Assembly (NCBI GenBank): GCA_964244495.1
Contig: CAXTIU010000002.1
Span: 310,001 to 374,000 of the forward strand
Length of the DNA: 64,000 bases
Reading direction: 5' to 3'
Origin: RH-AL1 sp964244495
GTDB taxonomy: Bacteria; Pseudomonadota; Alphaproteobacteria; Rhizobiales; Beijerinckiaceae
Position numbers and translations under genes: made by a program. Under the pieces are notes generated by a model. The model was not told the origin of the DNA. It did no database searches and was given only the letters and a program-made list of their open reading frames with translations. This document shows, one piece after another, positions 29,315-38,314 of this stretch (the stretch's first letter is position 1; every line of letters starts with the position of its first letter).

Positions 29315-30904
29315 ATGACCTCAGCAGACGCGACCTCGCCCGATCACCACGCCGCTCGCGGACAGCCGACCGACCGCCTCATCATCTTCGACACCACGCT
29401 CCGCGACGGCGAGCAGTGCCCCGGCGCCACCATGTCGTTCGAGGGCAAGCTGGAGATCGCCGCGCTCCTCGACGCGATGGGCGTCGACGTGATCGAGGCC
29501 GGCTTCCCCATCGCGTCCGTCGGCGACTTCGAGGCGGTCTCGGCCATCGCCAAGGCGAGCCGCAACGCCGTCATCGCCGGCTTGGCCCGCGCCATCGAGG
29601 GCGACATCGCCCGCTGCGGCGAGGCGGTGCGGCACGCCGGCCGCCCCCGCATCCACACCTTCGTCTCGACCTCGCCGATCCACCTCGCCCACCAGATGAA
29701 CAAGAGCCAGGACGACGTGCTGGCCATCGTCGGCCGAACCGTGACGCAGGCCCGCAACCTGGTGCCGGACGTCGAATGGTCGGCGATGGACGCCACCCGC
29801 ACGCCGATCGACTACCTGTGCCGCTGCGTGGAGGCGGCGATCAAGGCCGGCGCGACCACGATCAACCTGCCCGACACGGTGGGCTACGCCACGCCGGCCG
29901 AGTACGAGGCGATGTTCGCCCAAGTCCGCGCGCGCGTGCCGAACGCGGAGCGCGCGGTCTTCTCGACCCACTGCCACGACGACCTCGGCTTCGCGGTGGC
30001 GAACTCCTTCGCCGGCGTCGCCGGCGGGGCGCGGCAGATCGAGTGCACGATCAACGGGCTCGGCGAGCGCGCCGGCAACGCCGCGCTGGAGGAGATCGTG
30101 ATGGCGGCGCGAACCCGGCCGGACGCCCTGCCCTACGCGACCGGCGTGGACGCGCGGATGCTGACGCGCGCCTCCAAGCTCGTCTCGGCGGCGTCCTCGT
30201 TCCCGGTGCAGTACAACAAGGCGATCGTCGGCCGTAACGCCTTCGCGCACGAGAGCGGCATCCACCAGGACGGCATGCTGAAGAACGCGTCGACCTACGA
30301 GATCATGACGCCGGGATCGGTCGGCGTCGCCAAGACCTCGCTGGTCATGGGCAAGCACTCCGGCCGCCACGCCTTCAAGGACAAGCTGAAGGACCTCGGC
30401 TACGTGCTGGGCGACAATGCCCTGCAGGACGCCTTCACCCGCTTCAAGGACCTCGCCGACAAGAAGAGGATCGTCTACGACGAGGACATCGAGGCGCTGG
30501 TCGACGACGAGATCGGCCACAAGAACGAGCGCATCACGCTGGCCACCCTGCGCGTCGAGGCCGGCACCCACGGCCCGCAGACGGCGGCCCTCGCCATCGC
30601 CGTCGACGGCGAGCAGATGAGCTTCACCGCCACCGGAAACGGCCCGGTCGACGCGATCTTCAACGCCATCACCACGCTCGTGCCCCACGAGGCGGTGCTG
30701 GAGCTGTACCAGGTGCACGCGGTGACCGAAGGCACGGATGCCCAGGCCGAGGTGTCGGTGCGCCTCAGCGAGGATGGGGCGCAGGTCACCGCGCGCGGCG
30801 CAGACCCCGACACGATGGTCGCCTCCGCCCGCGCCTACATCGCCGCCTTGAACAAGCTGATGGCCAAGCGCGGCAAGATCAGGCCGGACGCGTTGGCGAC
30901 GTGA
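29315..30904 (+). CDS. leuA: 2-isopropylmalate synthase
   Basis: 529 residues, full length. It condenses acetyl-CoA and 2-oxoisovalerate, the first committed step to leucine. The HMGL-like TIM barrel shows FDTTLRDGEQCPG, the metal-binding STHCHDDLGFAVANS and NGLGERAGNAALEEIVMA; the C-terminal allosteric domain (from about residue 390) ends with NKLMAKRGKIR. The regulatory domain implies feedback by leucine. The ATG at 29315 follows the leader region described above; no other leu gene is adjacent. Confidence 0.97.
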   Translation: MTSADATSPDHHAARGQPTDRLIIFDTTLRDGEQCPGATMSFEGKLEIAALLDAMGVDVIEAGFPIASVGDFEAVSAIAKASRNAVIAGLARAIEGDIARCGEAVRHAGRPRIHTFVSTSPIHLAHQMNKSQDDVLAIVGRTVTQARNLVPDVEWSAMDATRTPIDYLCRCVEAAIKAGATTINLPDTVGYATPAEYEAMFAQVRARVPNAERAVFSTHCHDDLGFAVANSFAGVAGGARQIECTINGLGERAGNAALEEIVMAARTRPDALPYATGVDARMLTRASKLVSAASSFPVQYNKAIVGRNAFAHESGIHQDGMLKNASTYEIMTPGSVGVAKTSLVMGKHSGRHAFKDKLKDLGYVLGDNALQDAFTRFKDLADKKRIVYDEDIEALVDDEIGHKNERITLATLRVEAGTHGPQTAALAIAVDGEQMSFTATGNGPVDAIFNAITTLVPHEAVLELYQVHAVTEGTDAQAEVSVRLSEDGAQVTARGADPDTMVASARAYIAALNKLMAKRGKIRPDALAT

Positions 30905-31069
30905 CGGCGCCGTCGCATCGCGCGGGGGCGTGCGTCCTGATCGCCGGCGCGGGCGATTCGAGCCTTCACGCCGCCGGTCGACATTCGCCCCGTCTCTCGC
31001 GGGCCTCGCCTCCGCAAGCCGCGCATCGACGCGGCGGCTGGCGACCGCTACACGGCTCCTCGGCGGCGC

Positions 31070-31098
31070 TGGACAGACTTGGGCGGATTTGCTATCCG
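31070..31098 (+). promoter_or_regulatory. candidate promoter of the tRNA-Lys gene
   Basis: TGGACA at 31070-31075 and TATCCG at 31093-31098 are spaced by 17 bases, with the tRNA beginning 29 bases after the -10 box. It is the best pair in the gap between leuA and the tRNA. Confidence 0.45.
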
Positions 31099-31127
31099 CC
31101 TGCTGCCGGCTCCATTCCGGCTTCGAT

Positions 31128-31203
<76 letters not shown>

Positions 31204-31487
31204 TCGAAATCAAGGAGTCGAGTCATCAGCCCTCGATCGTAGGTTGCTTCCGGATAACATTGGGACAACCAGACGAGGTGTTCGATGGGCGAGGACAAGA
31301 TCGACGCCGCGATCCGGGCTGAAAGTCGGAGCAGCGCAGCCTAAGCCGATGCCAGCAGCTGAAGATTACCAGCGGGCGATCAAGCAGATGGGCGTACGAC
31401 GTAGGTGATGCTACCGAACCTTTGCGGGAGCGGTCCGTCGAGCGCGGGCCGCCGGGCACGGCCCCGTTCGGCCCGGCAGGGGCGGGC
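31204..31487. other. short remnants downstream of tRNA-Lys
   Basis: This gap has slightly lower GC than its surroundings. It contains a 19-codon frame starting at 31285 (MGEDKIDAAIRAE, stop at 31344) and a second short frame ending QRAIKQMGVRRR (stop near 31408). Both look like fragments of longer genes, which would fit past integration next to a tRNA, but neither is long enough to identify. No repeat of the tRNA 3' end is seen within the gap. Confidence 0.35.
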
Positions 31488-32090
31488 TCAGTCCGCTGAT
31501 TTGAAGGGGCCGGCGTGGGCGAGCTGGGCGAGCGGCACGCGGGCGTTCGGTTGCTCGCGCGCCTGCAGCGTCTCCGGCAACCGCGAAGGATCCCCCCGGC
31601 GACCCACGGCGTAGGCGGCTTCCACCCTGTAGCCGACCGGCACGTTGAGTTCGGCGAACACGCGCTCCTTGTCGAACCCGACCATGCCATGAACGTACCA
31701 GCCCATCCTGGTCGCCTGCAACGCGAAGTACCCGGACGCCGTGCCGGCATCGTAGGAATGGCTGTAGGACGGCACCTCCTTGTCGCTTCCCGGCGGTTTC
31801 ATCAGCGAGTTCGAGACGACGATCACGAGCGCCGAGGCGTCCTTCGCCCAGAGTTGGTTGGACGGCGCGAGCAGATCGAGAAAGTGGCCCCAGTGCGACG
31901 TTTCACGGCGCGCGTACAGGAAGCGCCAAGGTTGGGAATTGTACGAGGAGGCCGCCCAGCGCGCCGCCTCCAGCATGGTCAGCAGGTCCGCCTCGCTGAG
32001 GGCTTCCCCGTTGAAGGCGCGCGGCGACCAGCGTTCCAGGAACAAAGGGTCCACGGGGTGGTCGGCCGTCCGGCCGTTGACGCTCACCAT
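31488..32090 (-). CDS. nitroreductase family protein
   Basis: 200 residues. The ATG at 32090 is preferred over ATG 32096 because the GGAGGA box is correctly spaced only for the former. The FMN-binding nitroreductase fold is shown by RWSPRAFNGEALSEADLLTM, ARWAASSYNSQPWRFLYA and the GTASGYFALQATRMGWYVH helix with GMVGFDKERV. Such enzymes reduce nitro compounds or quinones with NAD(P)H; the substrate is unknown. It is followed on the opposite side by the tRNA region and preceded by an NTF2-like gene on the same strand. Confidence 0.9.
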   Translation of the reverse strand: MVSVNGRTADHPVDPLFLERWSPRAFNGEALSEADLLTMLEAARWAASSYNSQPWRFLYARRETSHWGHFLDLLAPSNQLWAKDASALVIVVSNSLMKPPGSDKEVPSYSHSYDAGTASGYFALQATRMGWYVHGMVGFDKERVFAELNVPVGYRVEAAYAVGRRGDPSRLPETLQAREQPNARVPLAQLAHAGPFKSAD

Positions 32091-32282
32091 CCACATTCCT
32101 CCAGCTGAAGCATCCGCCCGACGCGCGCGACGGCTCCTTCCGACCAAGACGCGCCGGCATGGCCAAGAAGGCCTGGCCGGACAAGGCCTAGCCGGACATG
32201 GCTTGCCTGGACATGGCCTGGCCGGACGAGGCTCACGTCAGCCTGTCATCGACGAAGCGTCTTCCGGGAACCAAGATCATGG

Positions 32283-32942
32283 TCAGGCCTCGAGGCAGGT
32301 GGACGCCTCGCCATCCAACCATCGCCGCATGCGAGCGTAGAGCGCCTGGATCTCCGGACCGCGGGTTCCGGGAAGCGACCTGCTCACCGTGAAGCCCATG
32401 TTGGTTTGGAGGTAGGCCAGGTGGCGGTAGCCGTCCGGGAACGAGCGGAGAAGGTCGCCATCGAGCGTCAAAGTCGCTCCCGCGTCGAGCGCGCTCATGC
32501 GGTCGAGTTCGTAAACCGGTTGGCGCAGGACGATCCCCCACCCTCCCTCCCGCTTCTCCAAAGCGTCGACGAACCGTCCCTGGCACGTCACGTCGACCGC
32601 TACGTCGTGCACGCGCGCCCGTTGGACGATCTGCATCTTGCTCTGCGCCACGGCGCGACGCCCCTTCACCTCGACGTTCTTCGCGCCCAGGGAATGCAGA
32701 ACGACCATTCCCGCCTCGAACCCCTTGCGGCAACCGGCGATGAAATCCGCCGCGCTGGCCTGGCACCATGTGGCGACCATGCGGCCGTCCTCGTGCCACA
32801 CGGTGGCGAAACGCTCCCAATCACCGGCGTCCCGCCAGATGACCCAGTTGTCGAGCAACTCCCCGACCTCCAACCGGTCAAGCATCTGCGAAGGCGCTCC
32901 GGTCGAAACATCGTGCGCCGGCTCGGCGGCAGCCATGTCCAT
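32283..32942 (-). CDS. nuclear transport factor 2-like (SnoaL-like) protein
   Basis: 219 residues from the ATG at 32942. The N-terminal helix and cone fold opening LEVGELLDNWVIWRDAGDWE followed by RFATVWHEDGRMVATW is typical of SnoaL-like NTF2 proteins, and DVTCQGRFVDALEKREGGW is the usual central strand pair. Such proteins range from polyketide cyclases to dehydratases or ring-hydroxylating dioxygenase beta subunits. No partner oxygenase is nearby, so the role is open. The C-terminal ~60 residues extend beyond the NTF2 core. Confidence 0.8.
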   Translation of the reverse strand: MDMAAAEPAHDVSTGAPSQMLDRLEVGELLDNWVIWRDAGDWERFATVWHEDGRMVATWCQASAADFIAGCRKGFEAGMVVLHSLGAKNVEVKGRRAVAQSKMQIVQRARVHDVAVDVTCQGRFVDALEKREGGWGIVLRQPVYELDRMSALDAGATLTLDGDLLRSFPDGYRHLAYLQTNMGFTVSRSLPGTRGPEIQALYARMRRWLDGEASTCLEA

Positions 32943-33070
32943 GCGCCTCACCCTTCCGTGACATGACCGGGGATACAAGCGGCGGCCATCACCGTCAATC
33001 TCCCTCCCACCTCACGCGGGTCCAACGCCCGAGCCGGCGCGGCGGGGCGCCAGGGACCGGACGATGCGAT

Positions 33071-33108
33071 CTGGCGGGCGTCCAAGCCCCTGGCGGGCGT
33101 CCAAGCCC
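33071..33108. repeat. two tandem copies of a 19-base unit
   Basis: CTGGCGGGCGTCCAAGCCC occurs twice head to tail at 33071-33089 and 33090-33108 without mismatch, which indicates recent slippage or duplication. Confidence 0.85.
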
Positions 33109-33195
33109 GGCCTTCGGTGGCGTGAAACGATCGGGCTCGCCCTGCGAAGCATCGGTCCGGCCATGACGCGTCTGAATGATGCGCAAGACCTCGTG

Positions 33196-33240
33196 AACGA
33201 GCCTTGCCGAAACGAGCCTTGCCGAAACGAGCCTTGCCGA
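33196..33240. repeat. three tandem copies of a 15-base unit
   Basis: AACGAGCCTTGCCGA is repeated three times exactly (33196-33210, 33211-33225, 33226-33240). The unit is a multiple of three, but no credible gene covers it. Confidence 0.88.
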
Positions 33241-33686
33241 AGAGATACTAGCGGCGCTTGGGCACTTATCAACTGTACAGCGGGAGCTGATGGGAAAACG
33301 GTAACCGGAAGACACGGTCGACGCGCCTCGGGGCCGGCACAAGGGTCCTGATCAGCTACGTCGCGCAATCGCAGAGTAGGCAGGAACAAACCGCTCGGAA
33401 AGACTTCCCAAAACAATCGCCCGCGAAACTCCGGCACTCGCATACACCCACCCCCGGGACTCGCGACCTCTTGTGTTATAGAAATGTGCGCCGTGCGCGC
33501 CTGAGAGGGCATCGGCTCGCCATGCGCGCAGCGGATGTCGGGCGGATGCGGCCGAGGGGTTTCCGGCGTCGGACCGCGTCCACGATGCGGACCCGTCAGC
33601 TCGACTCCTCGGCTCGATCTCCGGATTGCGAATCATCAATCCGGCCATCCGTATGGCCCGGCTCACCAGGGTGGGACCGATCGGGT

Positions 33687-34799
33687 TCAGGTCAGTCGCC
33701 GGTTGCGCAGGATGTCCGCGGCTCTTCCGGCCAACGCCTCGCTGACGCCAGCCCTGATGAGGCGATGGATGTACCCGAGCTTGGCGATGACCGGCGTCGT
33801 GAGGACGAAGGGATAGGCGTCGTCCTTCCCCACCGCCGCGTTGAGCGAGTTCAAGAGCGTGGTGAGGGGAAGCCAGACGACGACGAGCGCCTCGATGTCG
33901 TCGGCCGCGAGCGGGTCCACCGGATCGGGGATGTGCGAGGCGCCGGAACGGTCGGCGAAAGGCGCCGTCCTCAGCCGGTAAGCGTAGGCCGTGTCGAGCG
34001 TGGCCACCATGTGCAGGTAATGGGCCCAGGTTTCCGCGAAGTCTTCCCACGGGTGCATGGTCGCGTAGGCGCTGATGAAGGTCGCCTGCCAGTCCTCGCG
34101 CGGCCCATCGACGTAGTATCGACCGACCGCCGACTGATAGTCGGTGGACTCGTCACCGAACACGGCGCGGCACTCCTCGAACGCGCCACGGTCGCGCACC
34201 AGGCGGTCCCAGAAGTAGTGGGCGGACTCATGCCGGAAGTGACCGAGGAGCGTGCGATACGGTTCGCCGAGCAGGTGCCGGCGTTGTTCCCGCTCGACGT
34301 CGTCCGCTTCCTTGAGGGCAACGGTGATCAGGCCATCGGCGTGGCCGGTCATGACCGCAGGCCCGCCCGCGGCGTCTTCCAGGAACTGGAACCCGAGCGA
34401 GGCGGTGCCGGCGCGTTCGATCACGTCGACCAGCCCCAAGCGATGGAACGCGGCGAACATCCTGTGCTTCGCCGATTCCAGCTTGCGCCATCCGGTCAGT
34501 CCCGTGGCGGAGGTGGGGTCCGGGACGACGCGATTGTGCCGACAGGCGGTACAGAAGGGATGACCGGCATCGGCGTCGACCATCCAGTTGCACACGCCGA
34601 ACCCGCTGTTGTCGCAACGCCGAAGCCGACGGCCCGGAACCGACCAGGACGTCCAGCTTCCGCCTTGGTGATCGTGCGGCTCCAGTACGCAGAGCGAGTC
34701 GGTCTCGGCCCAGTAGCCCAGCATGCTGCCGCAGCGGACGCACGAGGTGTTCTCGAAATACAGGGTGAGCGAGCAGTACAAACAGGAGTAAAGACGCAT
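33687..34799 (-). CDS. putative zinc-binding metallopeptidase with N-terminal zinc ribbon
   Basis: 370 residues. The first ~90 residues hold four Cys pairs or singles (C6/C9, C20/C23, C62/C70, C83/C86) as in rubredoxin-like zinc ribbons. The catalytic domain shows HFRHESAHYFWDRL with an HExxH motif at residues 190-194, then DGPREDWQATFISAYATMHP and a downstream WEDFAETWAHYLHMV segment supplying further ligands. This is the putative zinc-binding metallopeptidase family once called DUF2248. It lacks a signal peptide, so it is cytoplasmic; its target is unknown. Confidence 0.88.
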   Translation of the reverse strand: MRLYSCLYCSLTLYFENTSCVRCGSMLGYWAETDSLCVLEPHDHQGGSWTSWSVPGRRLRRCDNSGFGVCNWMVDADAGHPFCTACRHNRVVPDPTSATGLTGWRKLESAKHRMFAAFHRLGLVDVIERAGTASLGFQFLEDAAGGPAVMTGHADGLITVALKEADDVEREQRRHLLGEPYRTLLGHFRHESAHYFWDRLVRDRGAFEECRAVFGDESTDYQSAVGRYYVDGPREDWQATFISAYATMHPWEDFAETWAHYLHMVATLDTAYAYRLRTAPFADRSGASHIPDPVDPLAADDIEALVVVWLPLTTLLNSLNAAVGKDDAYPFVLTTPVIAKLGYIHRLIRAGVSEALAGRAADILRNRRLT

Positions 34800-35011
34800 G
34801 GAGCGGCCCGTTCACGTGGATGACTCGGCGATCTCAGGGGCTTCATCCAACCTGCGCCGCTGAGGCGACCTTGCCCAATCCGGTTCGTCGCAGCGAGCTT
34901 GTCACGGACCTCATGCCGTCATCGAGGAGGGGACCGGAGCGGTCCGATGCTGCAAATTTTGCCATCGCACCAGCTTGTTGAAGAAGCCGCCGCGCGTGTC
35001 GGGCCGACGCT

Positions 35012-35509
35012 CTAGGACCAGGAGCGGCGAACGTCGCCGCGGAAGTCCGGCTTGCCGATGGTCAGCTCCAGCCGGTCCGCGAAGCTCGCCACGAAGCGGT
35101 CGGTCAACGTCCTGGCCACGCCGGTGAGGAACGGGGCGCCGAGCCTTGCGAGCGGTCCGCTCGGCTCGGCGTCGATCACGTAGCCGAACCGGCAGCCGTT
35201 CGGTACCTCGCACAGCCGGATCGTCGCCGATCCCACGACGATGCCGGCCAGGCCGCCCCCGCCGCGGCCGGTGATATGGTAGGAGTGCGGCGGATCGCTG
35301 GACCTGATCTCGACCGATCCCCGGAACGGGATGCGCACCGGGCCGAGCGACACGCCGACCACGACACCGAAGCGGGTCTCCGACAGGCGGGTCATGGACT
35401 CGCACCCGAAGATGCAGGCCTTGAGGCAGTCGACGTCGGTGAGGGCGTCCCAGACCGCGCGCCGGTCGGCGCGAACGGTTCTGAACCCTTCCATCTTCAC
35501 CGCGACCAT
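35012..35509 (-). CDS. CoxG-like SRPBCC domain protein
   Basis: 165 residues from the ATG at 35509 (ATG 35494 would also serve). It has the START/SRPBCC lipid- or ligand-binding fold of carbon monoxide dehydrogenase subunit G: EGFRTVRADRRAVWDALTD, DCLKACIFGCESMTRLSE, GPVRIPFRGSVEI and GGGLAGIVVGSATIRL. CoxG tethers CO dehydrogenase to the membrane, but no coxLMS genes are in view, so it is an orphan here. It ends abruptly after the last helix, without the membrane-binding tail some members have. Confidence 0.82.
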   Translation of the reverse strand: MVAVKMEGFRTVRADRRAVWDALTDVDCLKACIFGCESMTRLSETRFGVVVGVSLGPVRIPFRGSVEIRSSDPPHSYHITGRGGGGLAGIVVGSATIRLCEVPNGCRFGYVIDAEPSGPLARLGAPFLTGVARTLTDRFVASFADRLELTIGKPDFRGDVRRSWS

Positions 35510-35915
35510 CGAATGCCCGACCCCGCGCTCGCTCCGCCGATGCGGCGAAGCGATCATGTTTCGCGAGCGACGTAAAGGGTGTGTCGCGCGACGCCGGCGC
35601 AATCGGGGAAAGGCCTTGCCGCGACCGGTCGCCGGACACCCCCCGTGACGACGCCCGTTTCGAGCGGGGAAAGTCGACCCGAGCGACCTTGCCCGGTCGC
35701 TTCGACCGGACGTGCGGACACGTCGCGTTTCCGTTTCCGCGCGAAAGCCGGTACAGGGTCGCCGCGAAAGGTGAGACGCGTTCGGTGACAAGAGGCGGGG
35801 CCATGGAGACCGGGAGCACGCACTTCGGCAACAGCGCCTCGGAGCACCCCTCGCGGGAGCCGGTCCGGTGCCGGGCGTCGCCGGCGGCGCGCGCGTCGGC
35901 GAGGGTCGGTGCCCG
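35510..35915. other. 406-base divergent gap with one small hairpin
   Basis: Promoters for the CoxG-like gene (left) and the hydrolase gene (right) should be here. AGCGACC at 35682-35688 and GGTCGCT at 35695-35701 form a seven-pair hairpin with a six-base loop; nothing else is recognised. Confidence 0.4.
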
Positions 35916-37157
35916 ATGACCGGCCTGCGGATCGGCGCCGGTTCGTTCAACGTCGCGGTCGACGGCGATCCCTCAAAGCCGCCGCTCGTCCTGTGTCACG
36001 CGCTCGGCGCCGACCTGACGATGTGGGACGCGCAAATGGCCGCGTTCACCGCGCGGTTCAGGGTGGTGCGCTACGACGCGCGCGGCCACGGCGGCAGCGG
36101 CGTGCCCGGCGTGCCCGGCGCGCCGGTGTCGGTGGCCGGGCTCGGCCGCGACGCCCTCGCCATCCTCGACGCCCTCGACATCGCCAAGGCGCACTGGGTC
36201 GGCGCGTCGATGGGTGGCGCGGTAGTGCAATGGCTGCTGGTCAACGCGCCCGGACGGGTCGAGCGCGCCGTGCTCGCCACCACCGCCTCCCGGCTCGGGA
36301 CGCCAGACCTTTGGAACGGCCGCATCGGCGCCGCGCTCGCTCACGGCATGGAACACATCGCCGACGCGACCATGGAGCGGTGGTTCGGTGCCGCCTTCGC
36401 CGAGCGATCGGCGCACAGCGTAGCCGCCGTCCACGAAAGGATGCGGCAAACGTCGCCGAAGGGCTACGCCGCCTGCTGCGCCGCGCTGCGTGACATGGAC
36501 CTGCGTCGCGGCCTCGAAGCTGTCGAGGCGCCCGTGCTGGTCATCACCGGCACCGACGACGAGGCCGTGTCCCCGGCGGCTACGGCGGCGCTGCTCGAGG
36601 CCATCGCCGGCGCGCGGCACGTCGCCTTCTCCACGCGCCACATGCCGAACATCGAGGCGGCGGACGCCTTCGCCGAAGCGGTGATCACCTTCCTGACCGC
36701 CGCCGACGAGCCGTCCGTCCGAGCGCCGCGCGGTGCCGCTTCCGCCCGCTCGGCGGCGGTGCGGACCACCAAGGCGGCGCGAACGGTGCCCCGAACCAAG
36801 GTCGGGCCGCCCAAGCCCACGGCCAAGGCGCGCGCCGCGCGCCGCCCGCCGATGACGAACGCCGCCCGCAACGGCCTGAAGGACGTGGGGGTGGCCATCG
36901 GCGGGACGACCGCGCCCGCCAAGACGGCGACCGGCGCCAGAACCGGCGCGAGGACGCCGGACAGGACCAAGTCGGCCGGAACCACGTCGGCTAAGACGGC
37001 GGCGGCCAAGACGACGACGACCAAGACCAAAAGGGCGGCCAGGATCAAGATGGCCAAGAAGGGGGCGGCGACGGCACCGCAAGCGCCGCCCGACCCGATG
37101 CCACCGCCGCGCCGCGAGCCGAAGCCCAATCGTCCGAGCCGGCGGCGCAAGCCTTGA
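35916..37157 (+). CDS. alpha/beta hydrolase (3-oxoadipate enol-lactonase-like) with a long basic tail
   Basis: 413 residues from the ATG at 35916. Residues 1-~262 are a 3-oxoadipate enol-lactonase-type hydrolase: LCHALGADLTMWDAQ (oxyanion region), VGASMGGAVVQWLL (nucleophile Ser), ITGTDDEAVSP (acid) and a final His in RHMPNIEAADAFAEAV. From ~263 to the end there are about 150 residues of Lys/Arg/Ala/Thr/Pro low-complexity sequence (for example KTAAAKTTTTKTKRAARIK), like histone H1 or AlgP tails. No pca genes are nearby. The tail could bind nucleic acid, polyphosphate or polyhydroxyalkanoate granules; that is conjecture. Its stop overlaps the next gene by four bases. Confidence 0.85.
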   Translation: MTGLRIGAGSFNVAVDGDPSKPPLVLCHALGADLTMWDAQMAAFTARFRVVRYDARGHGGSGVPGVPGAPVSVAGLGRDALAILDALDIAKAHWVGASMGGAVVQWLLVNAPGRVERAVLATTASRLGTPDLWNGRIGAALAHGMEHIADATMERWFGAAFAERSAHSVAAVHERMRQTSPKGYAACCAALRDMDLRRGLEAVEAPVLVITGTDDEAVSPAATAALLEAIAGARHVAFSTRHMPNIEAADAFAEAVITFLTAADEPSVRAPRGAASARSAAVRTTKAARTVPRTKVGPPKPTAKARAARRPPMTNAARNGLKDVGVAIGGTTAPAKTATGARTGARTPDRTKSAGTTSAKTAAAKTTTTKTKRAARIKMAKKGAATAPQAPPDPMPPPRREPKPNRPSRRRKP

Positions 37158-38314
37158 AAGGCCTCGCCCCGACCCGATCCGATGGCCGCCGCACCGGCAG
37201 GTGGGCGATCCTCGCGGCGGGCGCGATAGGCTGTCTCGCGGGCATCGCGTCGGCCCAGGCTCCGCCGGTGAAGCTCGGCGTCAGCGGCCCATTCAGCGGA
37301 CCGGACGCGATCTACGGCGATCAGCTCCGCCTCGGCGTCGAGCAAGCGGTGGCCGACGTCAATGCCGCCGGCGGCCTGCTCGGCCACAGGATCCGGATCG
37401 TGCCGGGAGACGACGGCGGGGATCCCAAGCGAGGCGCGGCCATCGCGAAGACGTTCATCGACGGCCACGTTCCGATCGTCGTCGGTCCGTTCAGCTCGGC
37501 GGTGGCGGTGCCCGCCTCGGCGCTCTATGCCGACGCCGGCGTCCTGGAAGTGTCGCCGGGCGCGACCGCGCCGGCCTTCACCGATGGCGGCCTGCCCACG
37601 GTCTTCCGGCTCGCGGGACGCGAGGATGAAGCGGCGGGGGTCGCGGCGCGCTGGCTGCTCGATCATCACGTCGCGCGCATCGCGATCGTGCACGACCGTG
37701 GCGACGCCGGGAAGGCCTTCGCCGACGCGACCCGCCGCTTGCTCGCCGTGGCCGGCACGCGGGAGGTGTTCTACGGCACGCTCGACAAGGGAACGCGGGA
37801 CTTCGCGCCCCTGGTCGCGCGGGTGAAGGCGTCGGGTGCCTCCGTGGTGGTCTGGGGCGGCACGGAGGTGGAAGGCGGACTCCTGATCCGGCAGCTGCGC
37901 GACGCGAACGCCCGCGCGGTGCTTCTGGGAAACGCCGGCATCGCCTCCGAGGAGTTCGCGACGGTCGCCGGGCCGGCCGCCGACGGGTCGCTGATCGTGT
38001 TCGCGCGCGATCCCCGCCGGCTACCCGCCGCCGCCGACCTGCTGAACCGTTTCAGGGCCAAAGGCATCGAGCCCGGCACCTACGCGTTCTACGCCTACGC
38101 CGCGGTGGAGGTGATCCAGCAGGCCGCCGCCGCGAGCCGCGCGCTCGACGGCAAGAGCCTCGCCGCGACGATGCACGCGGGGATGACGTTCCACACCGTC
38201 CTCGGCGAGCTGGCCTTCGACGCCCATGGTGACCCAACGACACCCGACGACATCGTCTACGTCTGGCACCGGGGCGCGAGCGGCCGCATGACCTTCGACG
38301 ACCCGGCGACCTAG
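37154..38314 (+). CDS. ABC-type branched-chain amino acid substrate-binding protein (LivJ-like), orphan
   Basis: 386 residues. The start is a TTG at 37154 overlapping the upstream TGA (TTGA), which implies translational coupling. A signal peptide WAILAAGAIGCLAGIASA is followed by the type I periplasmic binding fold: VKLGVSGPFSGPDAIYGDQL, VNAAGGLLGHRIRIV, DDGGDPKRGAAIA and VVGPFSSAVAVPASALYADA. These proteins capture branched-chain amino acids, amides or aromatic acids in the periplasm. No permease or ATPase genes are adjacent. Confidence 0.87.
   Translation: MKGLAPTRSDGRRTGRWAILAAGAIGCLAGIASAQAPPVKLGVSGPFSGPDAIYGDQLRLGVEQAVADVNAAGGLLGHRIRIVPGDDGGDPKRGAAIAKTFIDGHVPIVVGPFSSAVAVPASALYADAGVLEVSPGATAPAFTDGGLPTVFRLAGREDEAAGVAARWLLDHHVARIAIVHDRGDAGKAFADATRRLLAVAGTREVFYGTLDKGTRDFAPLVARVKASGASVVVWGGTEVEGGLLIRQLRDANARAVLLGNAGIASEEFATVAGPAADGSLIVFARDPRRLPAAADLLNRFRAKGIEPGTYAFYAYAAVEVIQQAAAASRALDGKSLAATMHAGMTFHTVLGELAFDAHGDPTTPDDIVYVWHRGASGRMTFDDPAT

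Larger units (their letters stand above)
32943..33686. other. 744-base gap with short tandem repeats, no gene seen
   Basis: The region between the NTF2-like gene and the metallopeptidase gene shows no protein with family character on either strand. It holds two tandem repeat clusters (33071-33108 and 33196-33240). Upstream sequences of the NTF2-like gene must lie at its left end. The open frames seen through the repeats translate to repetitive peptides and are not credible. Confidence 0.5.
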
